Positions 1 through 9,097 of a DNA stretch of 64,000 nucleotides are shown one piece after another. The notes under the pieces are model-generated. The model was not told the DNA's origin and searched no databases. It saw nothing but the letters and a program-made list of their open reading frames with translations. A program made the position numbers and the translations under genes. Source of the DNA: Candidatus Anammoxibacter sp. (GTDB taxonomy: Bacteria; Planctomycetota; Brocadiia; Brocadiales; Anammoxibacteraceae); the NCBI GenBank assembly GCA_021777055.1, contig JAIQZO010000059.1, positions 1 to 64,000 on the forward strand, given 5' to 3'. Numbering within the stretch: position 1 is the first letter of the stretch; every line of letters starts with the position of its first letter.

Positions 1-165
1 TAATTATTACCTGCTTTCCATATCTCCATATATCTTTAGAAGATGATTGAATCACATCTGATTGAAACCGTTAATTCGAATCTTGCATCTTTCATTTCTA
101 TAATTGAATCCCTAGCAAAATAAATTTTGCACTCCGATTAACCTAACCAAAGCTGTTAAAAACTT
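1..165. repeat. Left member of a long inverted repeat pair
   Basis: About 165 bp that match, as reverse complement, positions about 26105-26285. Shared stretches include the words around agaagatgattgaatcacat and aaccgttaattcgaatctt, and the block ending in gcaaaataaattttgcactc. The identity judged by eye is about 85 percent. No coding sense was found. It abuts the modular palindromic repeat that starts near 160. Confidence 0.8.
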
Positions 166-480
166 CTTTCTAGAAAAGAAGTTTTTAACGGGTAATACTA
201 TAAAGCAGCAAAGCCGCAACCAGAATACTAGATGCTTGATACTGGATACTAGATGCTTGATAATTTATTCCGCCGCTTTAGAGTGTTATATCTTAAATCG
301 AATTCGCCTCTTTCTCATGTGGCATCTTGACAAAGAAACTAGAAATCTAACTATTTTCAAGCATCAAGTATCCAGTATCTAGTATCAAGTAACTATACCG
401 TTACAAATAACTTAATAATGCACGGTAAAAATTTCTTTCTAGAAAAACAAGTTTTTTCAGGGTAATACTATAAATTAGTA
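160..480. repeat. Modular palindromic repeat, copy 1 (flipped core)
   Basis: The order is: a hairpin with the ttctttctagaaaagaa motif (about 165-195), gcaaagccgcaacc, an inverted-repeat arm (actagatgcttgat), a core of about 100 bp, the opposite arm (tcaagcatcaagtatc), ataccgttacaaataactt, and a second hairpin (about 425-475). Related copies lie at 27178-27390, 47890-48145 and 54738-54985. Here the core reads in the opposite orientation to those copies, while the outer flanks keep the same orientation. Confidence 0.8.
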
Positions 481-1257
481 AATAGAATTGAGAATCATAG
501 TATAGATTCTTGCAACTTTATTATGTTAATAATTGTAAAGTTCGTATGCACTTTTTGGATCATATTCTCTCATGTTCTGGTTTCTGTTTACTAATTTATG
601 TATTTCATAAATTACAATATATTAAAAAAAGAAGTTTTTATAAAGTAATATTATTCATTGTTGTTCAGTTAGGTATTTGCTTGTCAGATATAGGCGTTAA
701 CATTCAGTGCCTAAAATGAGCTAAAGTTATAGAATTGTTTTTATTATTAATAAGAACAACACTATAAGTGTTAGTCACTTTAGGTAATTTAGTCATTTTA
801 GGCAATTCTCGGTACTATGATGTTAAAAAATATCCGATGTTAAAAAATGTCTATAAATATGGAACATTATTGCACTGCAAAAGGCAAACCGGACAATGCT
901 GAACATTATTAAAAGATAATATTCGGGTAATCTTAGTGATAACTTTACCCATTTATAATAAAATCACTATTAATTAAGAATTGTCCCTTACTCCAAGTTG
1001 TTACGACATATCCGCAAATTGCTTACGTTTTGGCATATCTATCTCTTTTATACATTCTTTTTTATAATGAATAACATAGTAAAAACAAACACAAATCTCT
1101 ATGCTTTATTCTGCATTCTGCATATTGGTTGCGGCTTTGCCGCTTTATGATAATTTTTGGTATATCATTTTTTGAAAATTTCTTGATCTTTACTATTTAG
1201 AATTATACGATTTTTCTGTTTTTAGAAAGTAACTTCTTGTCATGTCTATAAGTTTCC
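481..1257. other. Intergenic region without a supported gene
   Basis: AT-rich DNA. The only open frame (510-719, 69 codons) has no ribosome binding site and no recognisable family, so I do not call it. At about 770-812 there is a degenerate run of the ttttaggca-type words that are abundant near 14.6 kb. At about 1125-1160 a fragment (ggttgcggctttgccgcttt) matches the outer flank of the modular repeat. Confidence 0.6.
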
Positions 1258-2505
1258 ATGAAAATCCCAACCTTGATTATCATTATTGGATTAATATTTA
1301 ATATATCCATAAAAGGCTCTTTATTGGCGGAAGAAGATATAGTTGATAACAATAGTATTGATAAAATTCTTAATGAATTGAAGCGAGGTATTTTTTTTGG
1401 AGAAGCTGGTATTTATTATGAGCTTTTAGACTATAGCAATAATAGTTTTATTGAAGATGATGAAATTGTAAAGCAAAGGGATAGCGATTTAGTAGTACCT
1501 TATCTTAAGCTTGATTACGTAACCCCAAAGTTTTATGGATTTAGTATTGGAGTTGGGTTTACAGGATATATGAACTTTGGTAAGAAACTAGATATTAGTA
1601 ATGATACAGAAGGTGAGAATATCAATGATGATCAGGATCGGGACCATTTTGTGTTCCATCAACTTTTTCTTAGATATGAGATATCTCAGACAACTATTAA
1701 TATTGGTCGTCATCAATTTGACGAATCTGTTTTTTTATCTGAATATTATAAAGCGCTTAGCATAACTTCTAATGAAATAAACAACTTGTCTCTTTTCTTT
1801 ACGATAGTAGAGGAAGTTGCAGAGGCAGATACCGGTGTCCTTATAGAATATCAGAATATTAACAGGGGCACAAAATCTATTGATGATTATCTATTTGTTG
1901 GTGAAGCGACCGTGAATCTGATGTCAGATAATAACTCAATTACATTTTACTATTATCACAAGGGGAACCATTATGATCTTTACGGAGCGCACCTTGAGCT
2001 CTTTCATGATACAGAAATAGTAAGTTTTGGGCTGAATGCTGATATCTATGCTACAAGCGAGGATAACAAGAATGGTATGAGAGATGATAATGAAAGGGTG
2101 AGAAATAGTGATATCTACCATATTAATCCGTTGATTGAATTTGGAGATTTTGCAATCTCTACCGGATATATTGAGGCTGATCATGATGTTGGCGCTCGTG
2201 AAGGAGGCTTATTAGATGATTATTTCAACCCTTTTAATGAAGGTGATAAAGTATATGATTCGGATGCAAAAACCTGGTATAGTAAACTTTCCTATGAATC
2301 AGATAGCTTTGATCTTGAACTTGTGTTTGGTAGTACGGATTATCGAGATGGCACACAAACACTTTCCGAGGAAGAATTTAATATTAATACTTGTATAAAG
2401 TTTCTAGATAATTTTAAGCTTGAAACTGAATTTTCAATCATTGACAGTGAAGGTCTTGAAGGAAACTTTAGAATATTTGAAACAGCACTTACTTATGAGT
2501 TTTAA
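1258..2505 (+). CDS. Predicted outer-membrane porin-like beta-barrel protein
   Basis: A 415-residue exported protein. Residues 1-24 form a hydrophobic signal peptide ending near SLLAEE. The rest is rich in alternating polar/aromatic strands (for example YLKLDYVTPKFYGFSIGVGF and WYSKLSYESDSFDLELVFGS) and ends in ALTYEF. A terminal aromatic residue is the usual beta-barrel assembly signal. The segment INIGRHQFDESV resembles the conserved GRQ-type strand of OprD/DUF1302-like porins. It probably forms a pore for small solutes in the outer membrane; the substrate cannot be told. No clear Shine-Dalgarno sequence precedes the ATG. The next genes downstream encode a two-component system, a possible regulator, but 244 bp separate them. 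The porin fold is well supported and the family is uncertain. Confidence 0.65.
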   Translation: MKIPTLIIIIGLIFNISIKGSLLAEEDIVDNNSIDKILNELKRGIFFGEAGIYYELLDYSNNSFIEDDEIVKQRDSDLVVPYLKLDYVTPKFYGFSIGVGFTGYMNFGKKLDISNDTEGENINDDQDRDHFVFHQLFLRYEISQTTINIGRHQFDESVFLSEYYKALSITSNEINNLSLFFTIVEEVAEADTGVLIEYQNINRGTKSIDDYLFVGEATVNLMSDNNSITFYYYHKGNHYDLYGAHLELFHDTEIVSFGLNADIYATSEDNKNGMRDDNERVRNSDIYHINPLIEFGDFAISTGYIEADHDVGAREGGLLDDYFNPFNEGDKVYDSDAKTWYSKLSYESDSFDLELVFGSTDYRDGTQTLSEEEFNINTCIKFLDNFKLETEFSIIDSEGLEGNFRIFETALTYEF

Positions 2506-2749
2506 TCCTGTATACCGTTCTCATTCCAAACATTATCAAATGATAATCTCTTGATAACTTTTTGATAATCTTTTTTTGGTATTATTTAATAAAAACTTCT
2601 TTCTTAAAGAGTTTTGTAGTTTTTATGGAAGACAGAATACAGGAGTCAGAATACATAGAAAACATAATTCAGGAAGTGAATACAAAGCTTCATTCTGAAT
2701 TCTGTATCATTTACGCTGTATTCTTTAATTTAAAACGATGATTTAAATT

Positions 2750-3433
2750 ATGCGATTATTACTGGTTGAAGACGATACAAAAATTGCGCTTTTCATTAAA
2801 AAAGGGCTAAGGGAAGAGGGCTTTGCTGTTGACCACGCAAAAGACGGCGATGAAGGTTTGCATTTTGCTTTAACCGAGCCATATGATTTAGCTATCGTAG
2901 ACTTAATGTTACCCGGAGTAGATGGATTAACATTAATAAAGGAAATACGGAGAAATAATATAAACATACCTGTTCTTATTTTAAGTGCTAAACGTTCAGT
3001 AGATGAACGTGTTACTGGACTGAAAACAGGGGGGGACGATTATTTAACGAAGCCATTTGCATTTTCAGAACTTCTGGCAAGGGTTCAGGCTTTAATAAGG
3101 AGGTCTAGCCGTGTTACTGATCCTTCTAGCCTTAAGTATGCAGATCTGACAATGAATCTGCACACCCGAAAAGTCCACAGAACTGGTAAAGAGATAGACC
3201 TCCAACCCCTTGAGTTTTCTCTGCTCGAATATTTAATGCGCAACGCAGATAGAATTGTCACAAAAACAATGATAATGGAACATGTATGGGATTACAATTT
3301 CTGTCCTCAAACAAATGTCGTAGAGGCACGGATATGCTATTTGCGGGAAAAAGTTGATAAAAATTTTGACAAAAAACTAATCCACACAATTCGAGGAGTC
3401 GGTTATGCCCTTAAAGAAGATAAGGAATCTTAA
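2750..3433 (+). CDS. OmpR/PhoB-family response regulator
   Basis: A 227-residue two-component response regulator. The receiver domain (about 1-118) has the acidic pair D8/D9, phospho-acceptor D51 in IVDLMLPG, S79 and K101 in LTKPF. A winged-helix DNA-binding domain follows (about 125-222: QPLEFSLLEYLMRNADRIVTK, with VDKNFDKKLIHTIRGVGYAL at the end). The spacing and sequence are closest to the CusR/CopR/QseB type. It overlaps the downstream kinase gene by 29 bp, so the two are almost certainly co-translated partners. Targets are unknown; the adjacent porin is one candidate. Confidence 0.93.
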   Translation: MRLLLVEDDTKIALFIKKGLREEGFAVDHAKDGDEGLHFALTEPYDLAIVDLMLPGVDGLTLIKEIRRNNINIPVLILSAKRSVDERVTGLKTGGDDYLTKPFAFSELLARVQALIRRSSRVTDPSSLKYADLTMNLHTRKVHRTGKEIDLQPLEFSLLEYLMRNADRIVTKTMIMEHVWDYNFCPQTNVVEARICYLREKVDKNFDKKLIHTIRGVGYALKEDKES

Positions 3434-4805
3434 GAATACATTAGCCTTTCGTCTGACATTTCTGTATGCCGGAATATTTTTTCTGTCAGCACTTCTTATA
3501 TTTTCGTTTTGCTATTATAAGATTTATACCGTGACAATGGATAATTTAGATGAGGAGCTTATTGATGAGATAGAGAAGTATTCATCTATAATGAGTGAAG
3601 ACGGGATAGAAGGGGTTAAGGAAGAGATATTCGAAGAAGGGGAAGAGGAAGATCCTGAAGAAGAATTCTACAGTCTTTTGACGGTAAATGGGGATGTCCT
3701 GATATCCACAGACCTCTCATCCTGGGGAGATATAGATGTAGACGATAGTTTGGCAAAATTGCAAGATGGAGACATTGACCATATACTTCATACCCTAACC
3801 ATTCCTGAAAACGATTATAAAGCACGGATGGTTATGGCATTTATTGGTCCTGGGGTCGTACTGCAAATCGGTGAGACACTTGAGGACGCAGAGATCTACC
3901 TTCAGATTTTTCGTATTTGGTTTCTAATTCTATTATTTATAGCAATGATTTTCTCTTCTATAATTGGGTTGTTTATGGCAAAACGGGCATTGCTTGATAT
4001 GGAGGACGTTACGAATACTGCACTTGAAATATCAAAGGGTGTTTACGACAAGAGAGTACAAGTAAAAGACAGGTTTGAGGAGATTAAGAGACTTGGTGGA
4101 ACTTTCAATAACATGCTGGACCGCATACAAAACCTTTTAAAGTCTATGAGGGAGGTAAACGACAATATTGCACATGATCTCAGAAGCCCTCTTACCAGGA
4201 TACGTGGTGCGGCAGAGATGAGTTTGATGAGCGAAAGATCTCCTGATGAGTATAAAAATACAGCTATCAGTACAATTGAAGAGTGCGATCGCTTGATTGA
4301 AATGGTTAATACCATGCTGGAAATAACAGAAATTGAGTCAGGAATCAGTGCGCCACAGACCGACGAGCTCGACGTTGCAAAGTTGATAAGAGATGCTTGT
4401 GAACTTTTCCGCCCAATCGCGATGGAAAAGAAAATCACCATTATGGAAGACCTTCCAGTAAAGCTGATTTTCCGCGGCGATAAAAGAAAATTACAGAGGA
4501 TAATAAGCAATCTTCTAGATAATGCGATAAAATATACATCAGAAAGTGGTACAATCTCCATTTCTGTTAAAGCTAAAGGGAAGGAAATAGATATAATCTT
4601 TGAGGATACTGGTGCAGGAATTTCAGAGGTTGAGGTTCCCCGCATCTTTGAACGTTTTTACCAGTGCGACCGAAGTAGGTCAAAAGGTGGAGTGGGCTTG
4701 GGGTTAAGCCTGGTTAAAGCTTTTACTGAAGCTATGAACGGATCAATAAGTGTCATAAGCACTGTAAATAAAGGCAGCAGATTTGCAGTTACGTTTCCTC
4801 AATAG
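3405..4805 (+). CDS. Membrane sensor histidine kinase
   Basis: A 466-residue partner of the preceding regulator. Transmembrane segments lie at about 15-37 and 168-192 and enclose a periplasmic sensor region of about 130 residues. That region carries a very acidic run (about 72-87, mostly Glu/Asp) that could bind metal cations; this is inference. A HAMP linker (about 190-245) is followed by the HisKA H-box with H257 in NIAHDLRSPLTRIRG. The HATPase_c domain has the N-box NLLDNAIKYT (N373), G1 box DTGAGIS (about 401) and G2 box GGVGLGLSLVKAF (about 428). The start is supported by the GAGGAG-type site about 7 bp upstream, inside the end of the regulator gene. CusS-like in architecture; the ligand is unknown. 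Confidence 0.92.
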   Translation: MPLKKIRNLKNTLAFRLTFLYAGIFFLSALLIFSFCYYKIYTVTMDNLDEELIDEIEKYSSIMSEDGIEGVKEEIFEEGEEEDPEEEFYSLLTVNGDVLISTDLSSWGDIDVDDSLAKLQDGDIDHILHTLTIPENDYKARMVMAFIGPGVVLQIGETLEDAEIYLQIFRIWFLILLFIAMIFSSIIGLFMAKRALLDMEDVTNTALEISKGVYDKRVQVKDRFEEIKRLGGTFNNMLDRIQNLLKSMREVNDNIAHDLRSPLTRIRGAAEMSLMSERSPDEYKNTAISTIEECDRLIEMVNTMLEITEIESGISAPQTDELDVAKLIRDACELFRPIAMEKKITIMEDLPVKLIFRGDKRKLQRIISNLLDNAIKYTSESGTISISVKAKGKEIDIIFEDTGAGISEVEVPRIFERFYQCDRSRSKGGVGLGLSLVKAFTEAMNGSISVISTVNKGSRFAVTFPQ

Positions 4806-4935
4806 CCATATTTTAATATCAATGTTTATATACGGTTGGTTAAAGTCTTTGCTTTGAACTAAATCTGACTTTAACCTAACTATGTTGCGAGTAAAAGAGA
4901 TTTATGTTTTCTGCCAATTTCTTTTATAACACTAC

Positions 4936-5075
4936 CCGAGGCAGTTGCTTAAACAGGTCCATTAACATCTCCCCGTACAATCCTCTTCAGATACTCTTTT
5001 TCTATCCAAGGTAGTTGCTTAAATAGGTCAATTAACACCTCTCCATACAATCATCTTCAGAAACTCTTCTTCTAT
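4936..5075. repeat. 70-bp direct tandem duplication
   Basis: Two adjacent 70-bp units (4936-5005 and 5006-5075), each containing gcttaaa(c/t)aggtc(c/a)attaaca and ending in tctat. About 85 percent identical by eye. Non-coding. Confidence 0.8.
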
Positions 5076-5169
5076 TATTCAGGTTTTCTTTAATCCGATT
5101 TACCCATATATTACGTGAGCATAAATGTCTTGCTTATGCTGCAGTTGAGTATATGTTCAGCGTATATCA

Positions 5170-5277
5170 CATACCCCGTCTACCTACGCAGCCATCCCTC
5201 TTTCTAGAGGGGATTAAATAGAATACATCTTAAAATTAAAAAGTCCCCTCTAGTAAGAGGGAATTTAGGGGTGTGTT
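5170..5277. repeat. Imperfect palindromic repeat
   Basis: Left arm tccctctttctagagggga (5195-5213) faces tcccctctagtaagaggga (5244-5262). Weaker outer complementarity lies between ataccccgt and aggggtgtg. It looks like a small non-autonomous palindromic element. The remainder of 4806-5501 holds no gene I can support. Confidence 0.6.
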
Positions 5278-5501
5278 ACATGACTTCGCTGAATAGATGC
5301 GCTGTTGGGTATATATGGAAACATTACTTAAAGATAATACTCACATAATCTCCTGATAAATATGAGCGCGTATAATTATTATCAGGAAAGGAGGTGATGA
5401 GTATAAATTTTATTTTGCAATCAAAATTTTTTTAGAAAAGAGTTTAGTTACAAAGTTAACAATAGATAAAACTTTAACAAATATTAATGGAGAATTTTAA
5501 A

Positions 5502-6476
5502 ATGATTATAGAGAAATTAAAGGAAAAAATATTAACTTATTCAAGCATTCTTAAAAAACCTTATTTTATGCAATCTTTTTTCTGCCTAACTGTTTTTTCT
5601 TCCAGCATTTGTGCATTCGCTGCTAATGAATGTTCAAAAACATCTACAGCTGCACTACGTGCCTGCCGTAATGAAGCAAGGGATGACTATAATATTGCCG
5701 TTGGTAATTGTCTGAACCTTCCTTCATTTGATGAACAAGAGGCTTGCAAGGATGAAGTTTTAGAAACATTCAAGGAATTCATGGATGAGTGCAAGGCACA
5801 ATTTGATGCTCGAGAAGAAGTGTGCGAAGATCTTGGCCAGGATCCATATCATCCAGATGTAAATCCAGATGATTTCCCGTTTACAGATGGAATTATTCCT
5901 AACCCAAATCCATTTTTTCCACTTATTCCTGGTACAACCTTTGTGTATGAAGGTGGAGGGGAAACCATCACAGTGACAGTGACTGATGAACTCAAAGAAA
6001 TTATCGGTGTAAACTGTATCGCTGTGCGAGATGTGGTAGAAGAGGATGGAGAAGCAGTTGAAGATACAATTGATTGGTATGCTCAGGATGTTGATGGAAA
6101 TGTTTGGTATTTTGGAGAAATTTCAAAGAATTTTGAAGATGGGGAACTAAATAATCTTGATGGTTCATGGATATCCGGTGTTGAAGGTGCTAAACCCGGT
6201 ATTATTATGAAGGCAAATCCTGAGGTTGGTAATGTTTACCGACAGGAATTCTTTCTCGGTGATGCCGAAGATATGGCAAGAATTGTTGACCTAAACGGTT
6301 CAGAGACAGTACCTGCCGCGGATTGTTCCGGAGATTGCCTTGTTACTGAGGAGTTTACACCTGTGGAACCGGGCTTTTTAGAAAACAAATACTACGCTTC
6401 GGGCATAGGTTTTATTCTTGAGGTAAATCCAGAGACAGGTGAACGACTGGAATTAATTGAAATCATTTCACCGTAA
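5502..6476 (+). CDS. Secreted Cys-containing protein of unknown function
   Basis: A 324-residue protein from the ATG at 5502. An in-frame ATG at 5487 exists, but the GGAG within it is the likely ribosome binding site for 5502. A signal peptide of about 45 residues ends near AFAANE. The mature N-terminus (about 48-120) has regularly spaced cysteines in a helical, acidic segment (ECSKT, ALRACRNEARDDY, NCLNLP, EACKDE, DECKAQF, EVCEDLG), probably disulphide-linked. A Pro-rich linker (NPNPFFPLIPGT) leads into a beta-rich domain containing TFVYEGGGE, DTIDWYAQDVDGNVWYFGE and GFILEVNPETGE. That domain resembles secreted DUF3108/TapB-like domains, but I am not certain. Its first 15 codons and 5' leader are strikingly like those of the gene at 6819. 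Confidence 0.75.
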   Translation: MIIEKLKEKILTYSSILKKPYFMQSFFCLTVFSSSICAFAANECSKTSTAALRACRNEARDDYNIAVGNCLNLPSFDEQEACKDEVLETFKEFMDECKAQFDAREEVCEDLGQDPYHPDVNPDDFPFTDGIIPNPNPFFPLIPGTTFVYEGGGETITVTVTDELKEIIGVNCIAVRDVVEEDGEAVEDTIDWYAQDVDGNVWYFGEISKNFEDGELNNLDGSWISGVEGAKPGIIMKANPEVGNVYRQEFFLGDAEDMARIVDLNGSETVPAADCSGDCLVTEEFTPVEPGFLENKYYASGIGFILEVNPETGERLELIEIISP

Positions 6477-6499
6477 ATGTATTTGGATAAAATATTTGT

Positions 6500-6530
6500 T
6501 CTGCGGTAATTGTTCCGCATATTTTATTCA
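6500..6530 (+). terminator. Possible weak terminator
   Basis: A short stem tgcgg/ccgca (6502-6506 with 6515-6519) is followed by tattttatt, 26 bp after the stop codon of the secreted protein gene. Confidence 0.35.
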
Positions 6531-6540
6531 TAGGTTCTAC

Positions 6541-6713
6541 GTTCAGGGGTTAAAGGGTTCAAAGGTTTATAGAAATGAGGTTTACCATATAGTGAGCAGA
6601 TTGAATCGTTGATTGGTAAATTCCCAGGAGCCAGTTCGTTGTTTTCATGAAATATTTGCTACTTTACAATAAAGGTCAACAAAAAAGCGTTCGCTGAACC
6701 CTGAACCCTGAAC
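6541..6713. repeat. Inverted repeat element
   Basis: The left arm gttcaggggttaaagggttca (6541-6561) is complementary to tgaaccctgaaccctgaac (6695-6713). About 130 bp of unrelated AT-rich DNA lies between. It resembles a small MITE-like element. No coding sense was found in 6477-6818. Confidence 0.6.
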
Positions 6714-6818
6714 GCTTTAGCCGTAAAACCACTGTCTTCTGGTGCTATGTGACATTTGAGTTGAATAAACTTACTTGTGAGATAATAAATAAAACAACAA
6801 TAAATGGAGAACTGTAAA

Positions 6819-7628
6819 ATGATTATTAGAAAATTAATAGAAAAAGTTCATGTTTGTTTGAACATGGGCAAGTGTTTGTCTATGATCCGCATTCTTTTTT
6901 GCATTTCGTTACTTGCGACAGGTTTCAAAGCGTTTGCGGACAATGAATACCCTCTATCTTCAGATGTTGAAATACTCTCTATGGTGCCCATCGCAGATGC
7001 GCGACTTAAGATTGAGTCTAATGCCACTGATTTCGACGCAGGTATACAAGTGTTTATAGATGCAGATTCTTGGAGGTTAATGGAGATATTTGACCCAAAC
7101 GGAAAGAGAATCTTTCGAAGTATGATGAAAGGTAGATTTGCTAGACAGGGTGGAACTGAATTGTTCCTGGAAAGTGCTGAGCCGGATTTTAGTGAACTAC
7201 CGTTTGAAGAGTTTCTTAATCGGTTCCCGGAAGGAACATATAGATTTAGAGGAATTGGCCTTGAAGGAGATATATTTGATGGCAGTGCGACTTTGACTCA
7301 TGACGTTCCGGATGGCCCGGTATTGGTATCACCGCTTGAGGGGGGACCATTGCAGGATCCAAATAATACAGTTGTTGAGTGGGAACATGTTCTACCGCCC
7401 AATGATAGCCCGATAATTGCTTACCAGGTATTAGTTGTCCAAACGGATTCTCCTTTTCCTGCTTTACCAAAGATTACGTTAGACGTTATGATGCCGGCTA
7501 CTGCTACAAGCATGGAGGTCCCAGAGGGTTTCCTAATTCCTGATACTGAATACGAATGGGAAGTACTTGCTATTGAAGAGAGTGGGAACCAGACACTCTC
7601 TTCGTCATTTTTTACAACATTACCCTGA
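6819..7628 (+). CDS. Secreted protein with C-terminal FN3-like domain
   Basis: A 269-residue protein from the ATG at 6819. The in-frame ATG at 6804 contains the GGAGA that most likely serves as ribosome binding site for 6819. A signal peptide is followed by the cleavage-like motif AFADNEYP. Residues about 40-160 form a beta-rich domain (ARLKIESNATDFDAGIQVFI, FPEGTYRFRGIGLEGDIFDG). Residues about 165-268 look like a fibronectin type III domain: PVLVSPLEGG, VEWEHVLPP, IIAYQVLVVQ, DTEYEWEVLAIEESGNQTLSS. The cytoplasmic-side leader resembles that of the upstream secreted gene, which suggests a duplicated secretion leader. The gene is followed by a strong terminator. Probably an extracellular or cell-surface protein; the function is unknown. 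Confidence 0.75.
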   Translation: MIIRKLIEKVHVCLNMGKCLSMIRILFCISLLATGFKAFADNEYPLSSDVEILSMVPIADARLKIESNATDFDAGIQVFIDADSWRLMEIFDPNGKRIFRSMMKGRFARQGGTELFLESAEPDFSELPFEEFLNRFPEGTYRFRGIGLEGDIFDGSATLTHDVPDGPVLVSPLEGGPLQDPNNTVVEWEHVLPPNDSPIIAYQVLVVQTDSPFPALPKITLDVMMPATATSMEVPEGFLIPDTEYEWEVLAIEESGNQTLSSSFFTTLP

Positions 7629-7652
7629 AACAAATTCTACTCAGGCAATACT

Positions 7653-7694
7653 GTCAGCACAAGCCGGAAAAGAGCGGCTTGTGCTGACTTTTTA
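7653..7694 (+). terminator. Rho-independent terminator
   Basis: A perfect 14-bp stem (gtcagcacaagccg at 7653-7666, complement at 7675-7688) with an 8-nt loop, followed by a run of T. It lies 24 bp after the stop codon of the FN3-like gene. Confidence 0.92.
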
Positions 7695-7829
7695 TTGTTA
7701 ACTTGACAGAATTGGAATTATTTATTTTGATTCGTCATCCAGTAAATAGTTTCAAATTATTATTAATGTTTCAAGATGTACTGTATCTCCCAAATCATTT
7801 ATCATTAGCTTTTTTTTTGAATATCGAAC

Positions 7830-7915
7830 AGCAGAGCAAGGAAGTGCAGAATAATGAAGGATTAAAACTTCTTAATTCTGCGGTTCCTTGTTCTATATTC
7901 TGCGGTTCAAGAAGA
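7830..7915. repeat. Palindromic repeat built on a gaattctg-like word
   Basis: The arm ggaagtgcagaataatgaag (7840-7859) faces cttcttaattctgcggttcc (7868-7887). More copies of the word ttctgcggttc follow. The short open frame crossing this region (7703-7918) shows no protein family and is not called. Confidence 0.55.
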
Positions 7916-8014
7916 TAAGAGTCAACTACTTTTAGGGTGCATTTTATGCACCGAAATGATAACGATTATTCTGACTCCTGTTTCCTGAATTCGGTATTCC
8001 ATATTCCATAAAAA

Positions 8015-8386
8015 CTATAATACCCTAATCATCCCTTTCCGGATGTGATACCCGAAACCACATGTACTCGTCTTTACTTTCTCAAACTCGTCCGAAGTAT
8101 ATACTATAATATCCACCGGTATACCAAGTTCAAATAATTCCTGGAAATCCAGAGGCCTTTCAATAAATGGTCTGGATGATTCCGTGATGATCAATACATC
8201 AATGTCAGACCATGGATTTGCATTCCCTATGGCCACTGAACCAAAAAGATAACACGCTTCAATCCCTCGGTGAATTAACTTATTCCTGATGAAATCTATT
8301 ATCTCATCAATCGAAAAATCCGCAACACTAACTGGCGGACGGCTTTTAATGAGTATTTCGTTATTATCTGTCGGATTATTCATCAA
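8015..8386 (-). CDS. MNT-type nucleotidyltransferase, partner of the HEPN gene
   Basis: A 123-residue minimal nucleotidyltransferase. The active-site signature is present: GS at 49-50 and D61/D63 in LFGSVAIGNANPWSDIDVLI. The third acidic position probably lies in the VDIIVYTSDEF strand. It is the right size for the MNT subunit of HEPN-MNT pairs (HI0073-like / MntA-like). The gene overlaps the upstream HEPN gene by 11 bp on the minus strand. In studied HepT/MntA systems the MNT protein adenylylates and silences the HEPN partner. Whether this pair acts as toxin-antitoxin is inference. Confidence 0.85.
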   Translation of the reverse strand: MMNNPTDNNEILIKSRPPVSVADFSIDEIIDFIRNKLIHRGIEACYLFGSVAIGNANPWSDIDVLIITESSRPFIERPLDFQELFELGIPVDIIVYTSDEFEKVKTSTCGFGYHIRKGMIRVL

Positions 8387-8765
8387 GCTTTTCTATCCTC
8401 TGGGATATAGTTTCAAATATCTCCTGCGCAGCTTTTAATGCCCTTTCAGCCTGATCCTTTGTGATTATTTCGAACGGCGCCCCTGCCGGAAAAGAGTCGG
8501 GATACCTGCTTGATATGTAATAGATATCTAACTCTTTTGCATTGTTTTCCAGTACACCATTCTCTTTTAACATCTTAATAATCTGGTGCAGAGAATGAGT
8601 TTTAACGATATCAAAACCCTTCCTGAAACAAAATGCCTTTAAAGCCTTTTCCCCAGCTTGTTGTGCGATAAAGCATGTTTGCGAAAAGAAGCCGCCTTCA
8701 AATGAATATACAGCCCATTCAATATCATTCTTTGCTTGATTAAGCCAATCTTTATAACGGTTCAT
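8376..8765 (-). CDS. HEPN-domain protein
   Basis: A 129-residue all-helical HEPN protein (PF05168 type). The signatures are FIAQQAGEKALKAFCFRKG (about 32-50), THSLHQIIKML (56-66) and YYISSRYPDSFPAGAPFE (82-99). The RxxxxxH RNase motif of classical HepT toxins is not obvious, so it is closer to the HI0074-like substrate-binding HEPN proteins. It is first in a two-gene operon with the nucleotidyltransferase and overlaps its start. The DNA ahead of it is AT-rich and could hold the promoter. Confidence 0.85.
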   Translation of the reverse strand: MNRYKDWLNQAKNDIEWAVYSFEGGFFSQTCFIAQQAGEKALKAFCFRKGFDIVKTHSLHQIIKMLKENGVLENNAKELDIYYISSRYPDSFPAGAPFEIITKDQAERALKAAQEIFETISQRIEKLDE

Positions 8766-8939
8766 ATTAATATTTGTTCAACAATCATTCTTGGTGCTTA
8801 TAATATTTAAGACGCTTGTACAAATGTAATAATATCATCTTAACTATCAAAAAGTATCATTTTTTCGGTAAAATAACAATAAATATCTGTATCTTCAAAC
8901 TGTTTTTACAAGACATTATTATGTTATGTGTAAAATGAA

Positions 8940-9030
8940 AAGTCCCGTATGGGACGATAGACGTTAGCCCATAGCGTAAGCTATGGGAAATAATTGCCAT
9001 TAAATATAAGCCCCTGATAGGAGCGACAGA
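8940..9030. repeat. REP-like cluster of three hairpins
   Basis: gtcccgtatgggac (8942-8955), cccatagcgtaagctatggg (8968-8987) and a third block agcccctgataggag (about 9009-9023). The arrangement is like the REP/BIME-type repeats mobilised by RAYT transposases. Decayed RAYT-like fragments occur elsewhere in this window (48.1 and 50.6 kb). Confidence 0.6.
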
Positions 9031-9097
9031 AAAAGAGGGTAAACGGATGTCTCATACATATTCTTTACTTATTAACGCATATTGTCTTTTCATCTAA

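Noticed and set aside
160..480. Possible tRNA or structured RNA gene
   Set aside because: The hairpins are long perfect palindromes repeated in several intergenic places; no cloverleaf or conserved tRNA boxes.
510..719. 69-codon plus-strand frame in the left intergenic region
   Set aside because: No ribosome binding site, no family, high AT content; a chance frame.
8015..8765. Classical HepT/MntA toxin-antitoxin with RNase activity
   Set aside because: The RxxxxxH motif of RNase HEPN toxins is not evident, so only a HEPN/MNT pair is claimed.
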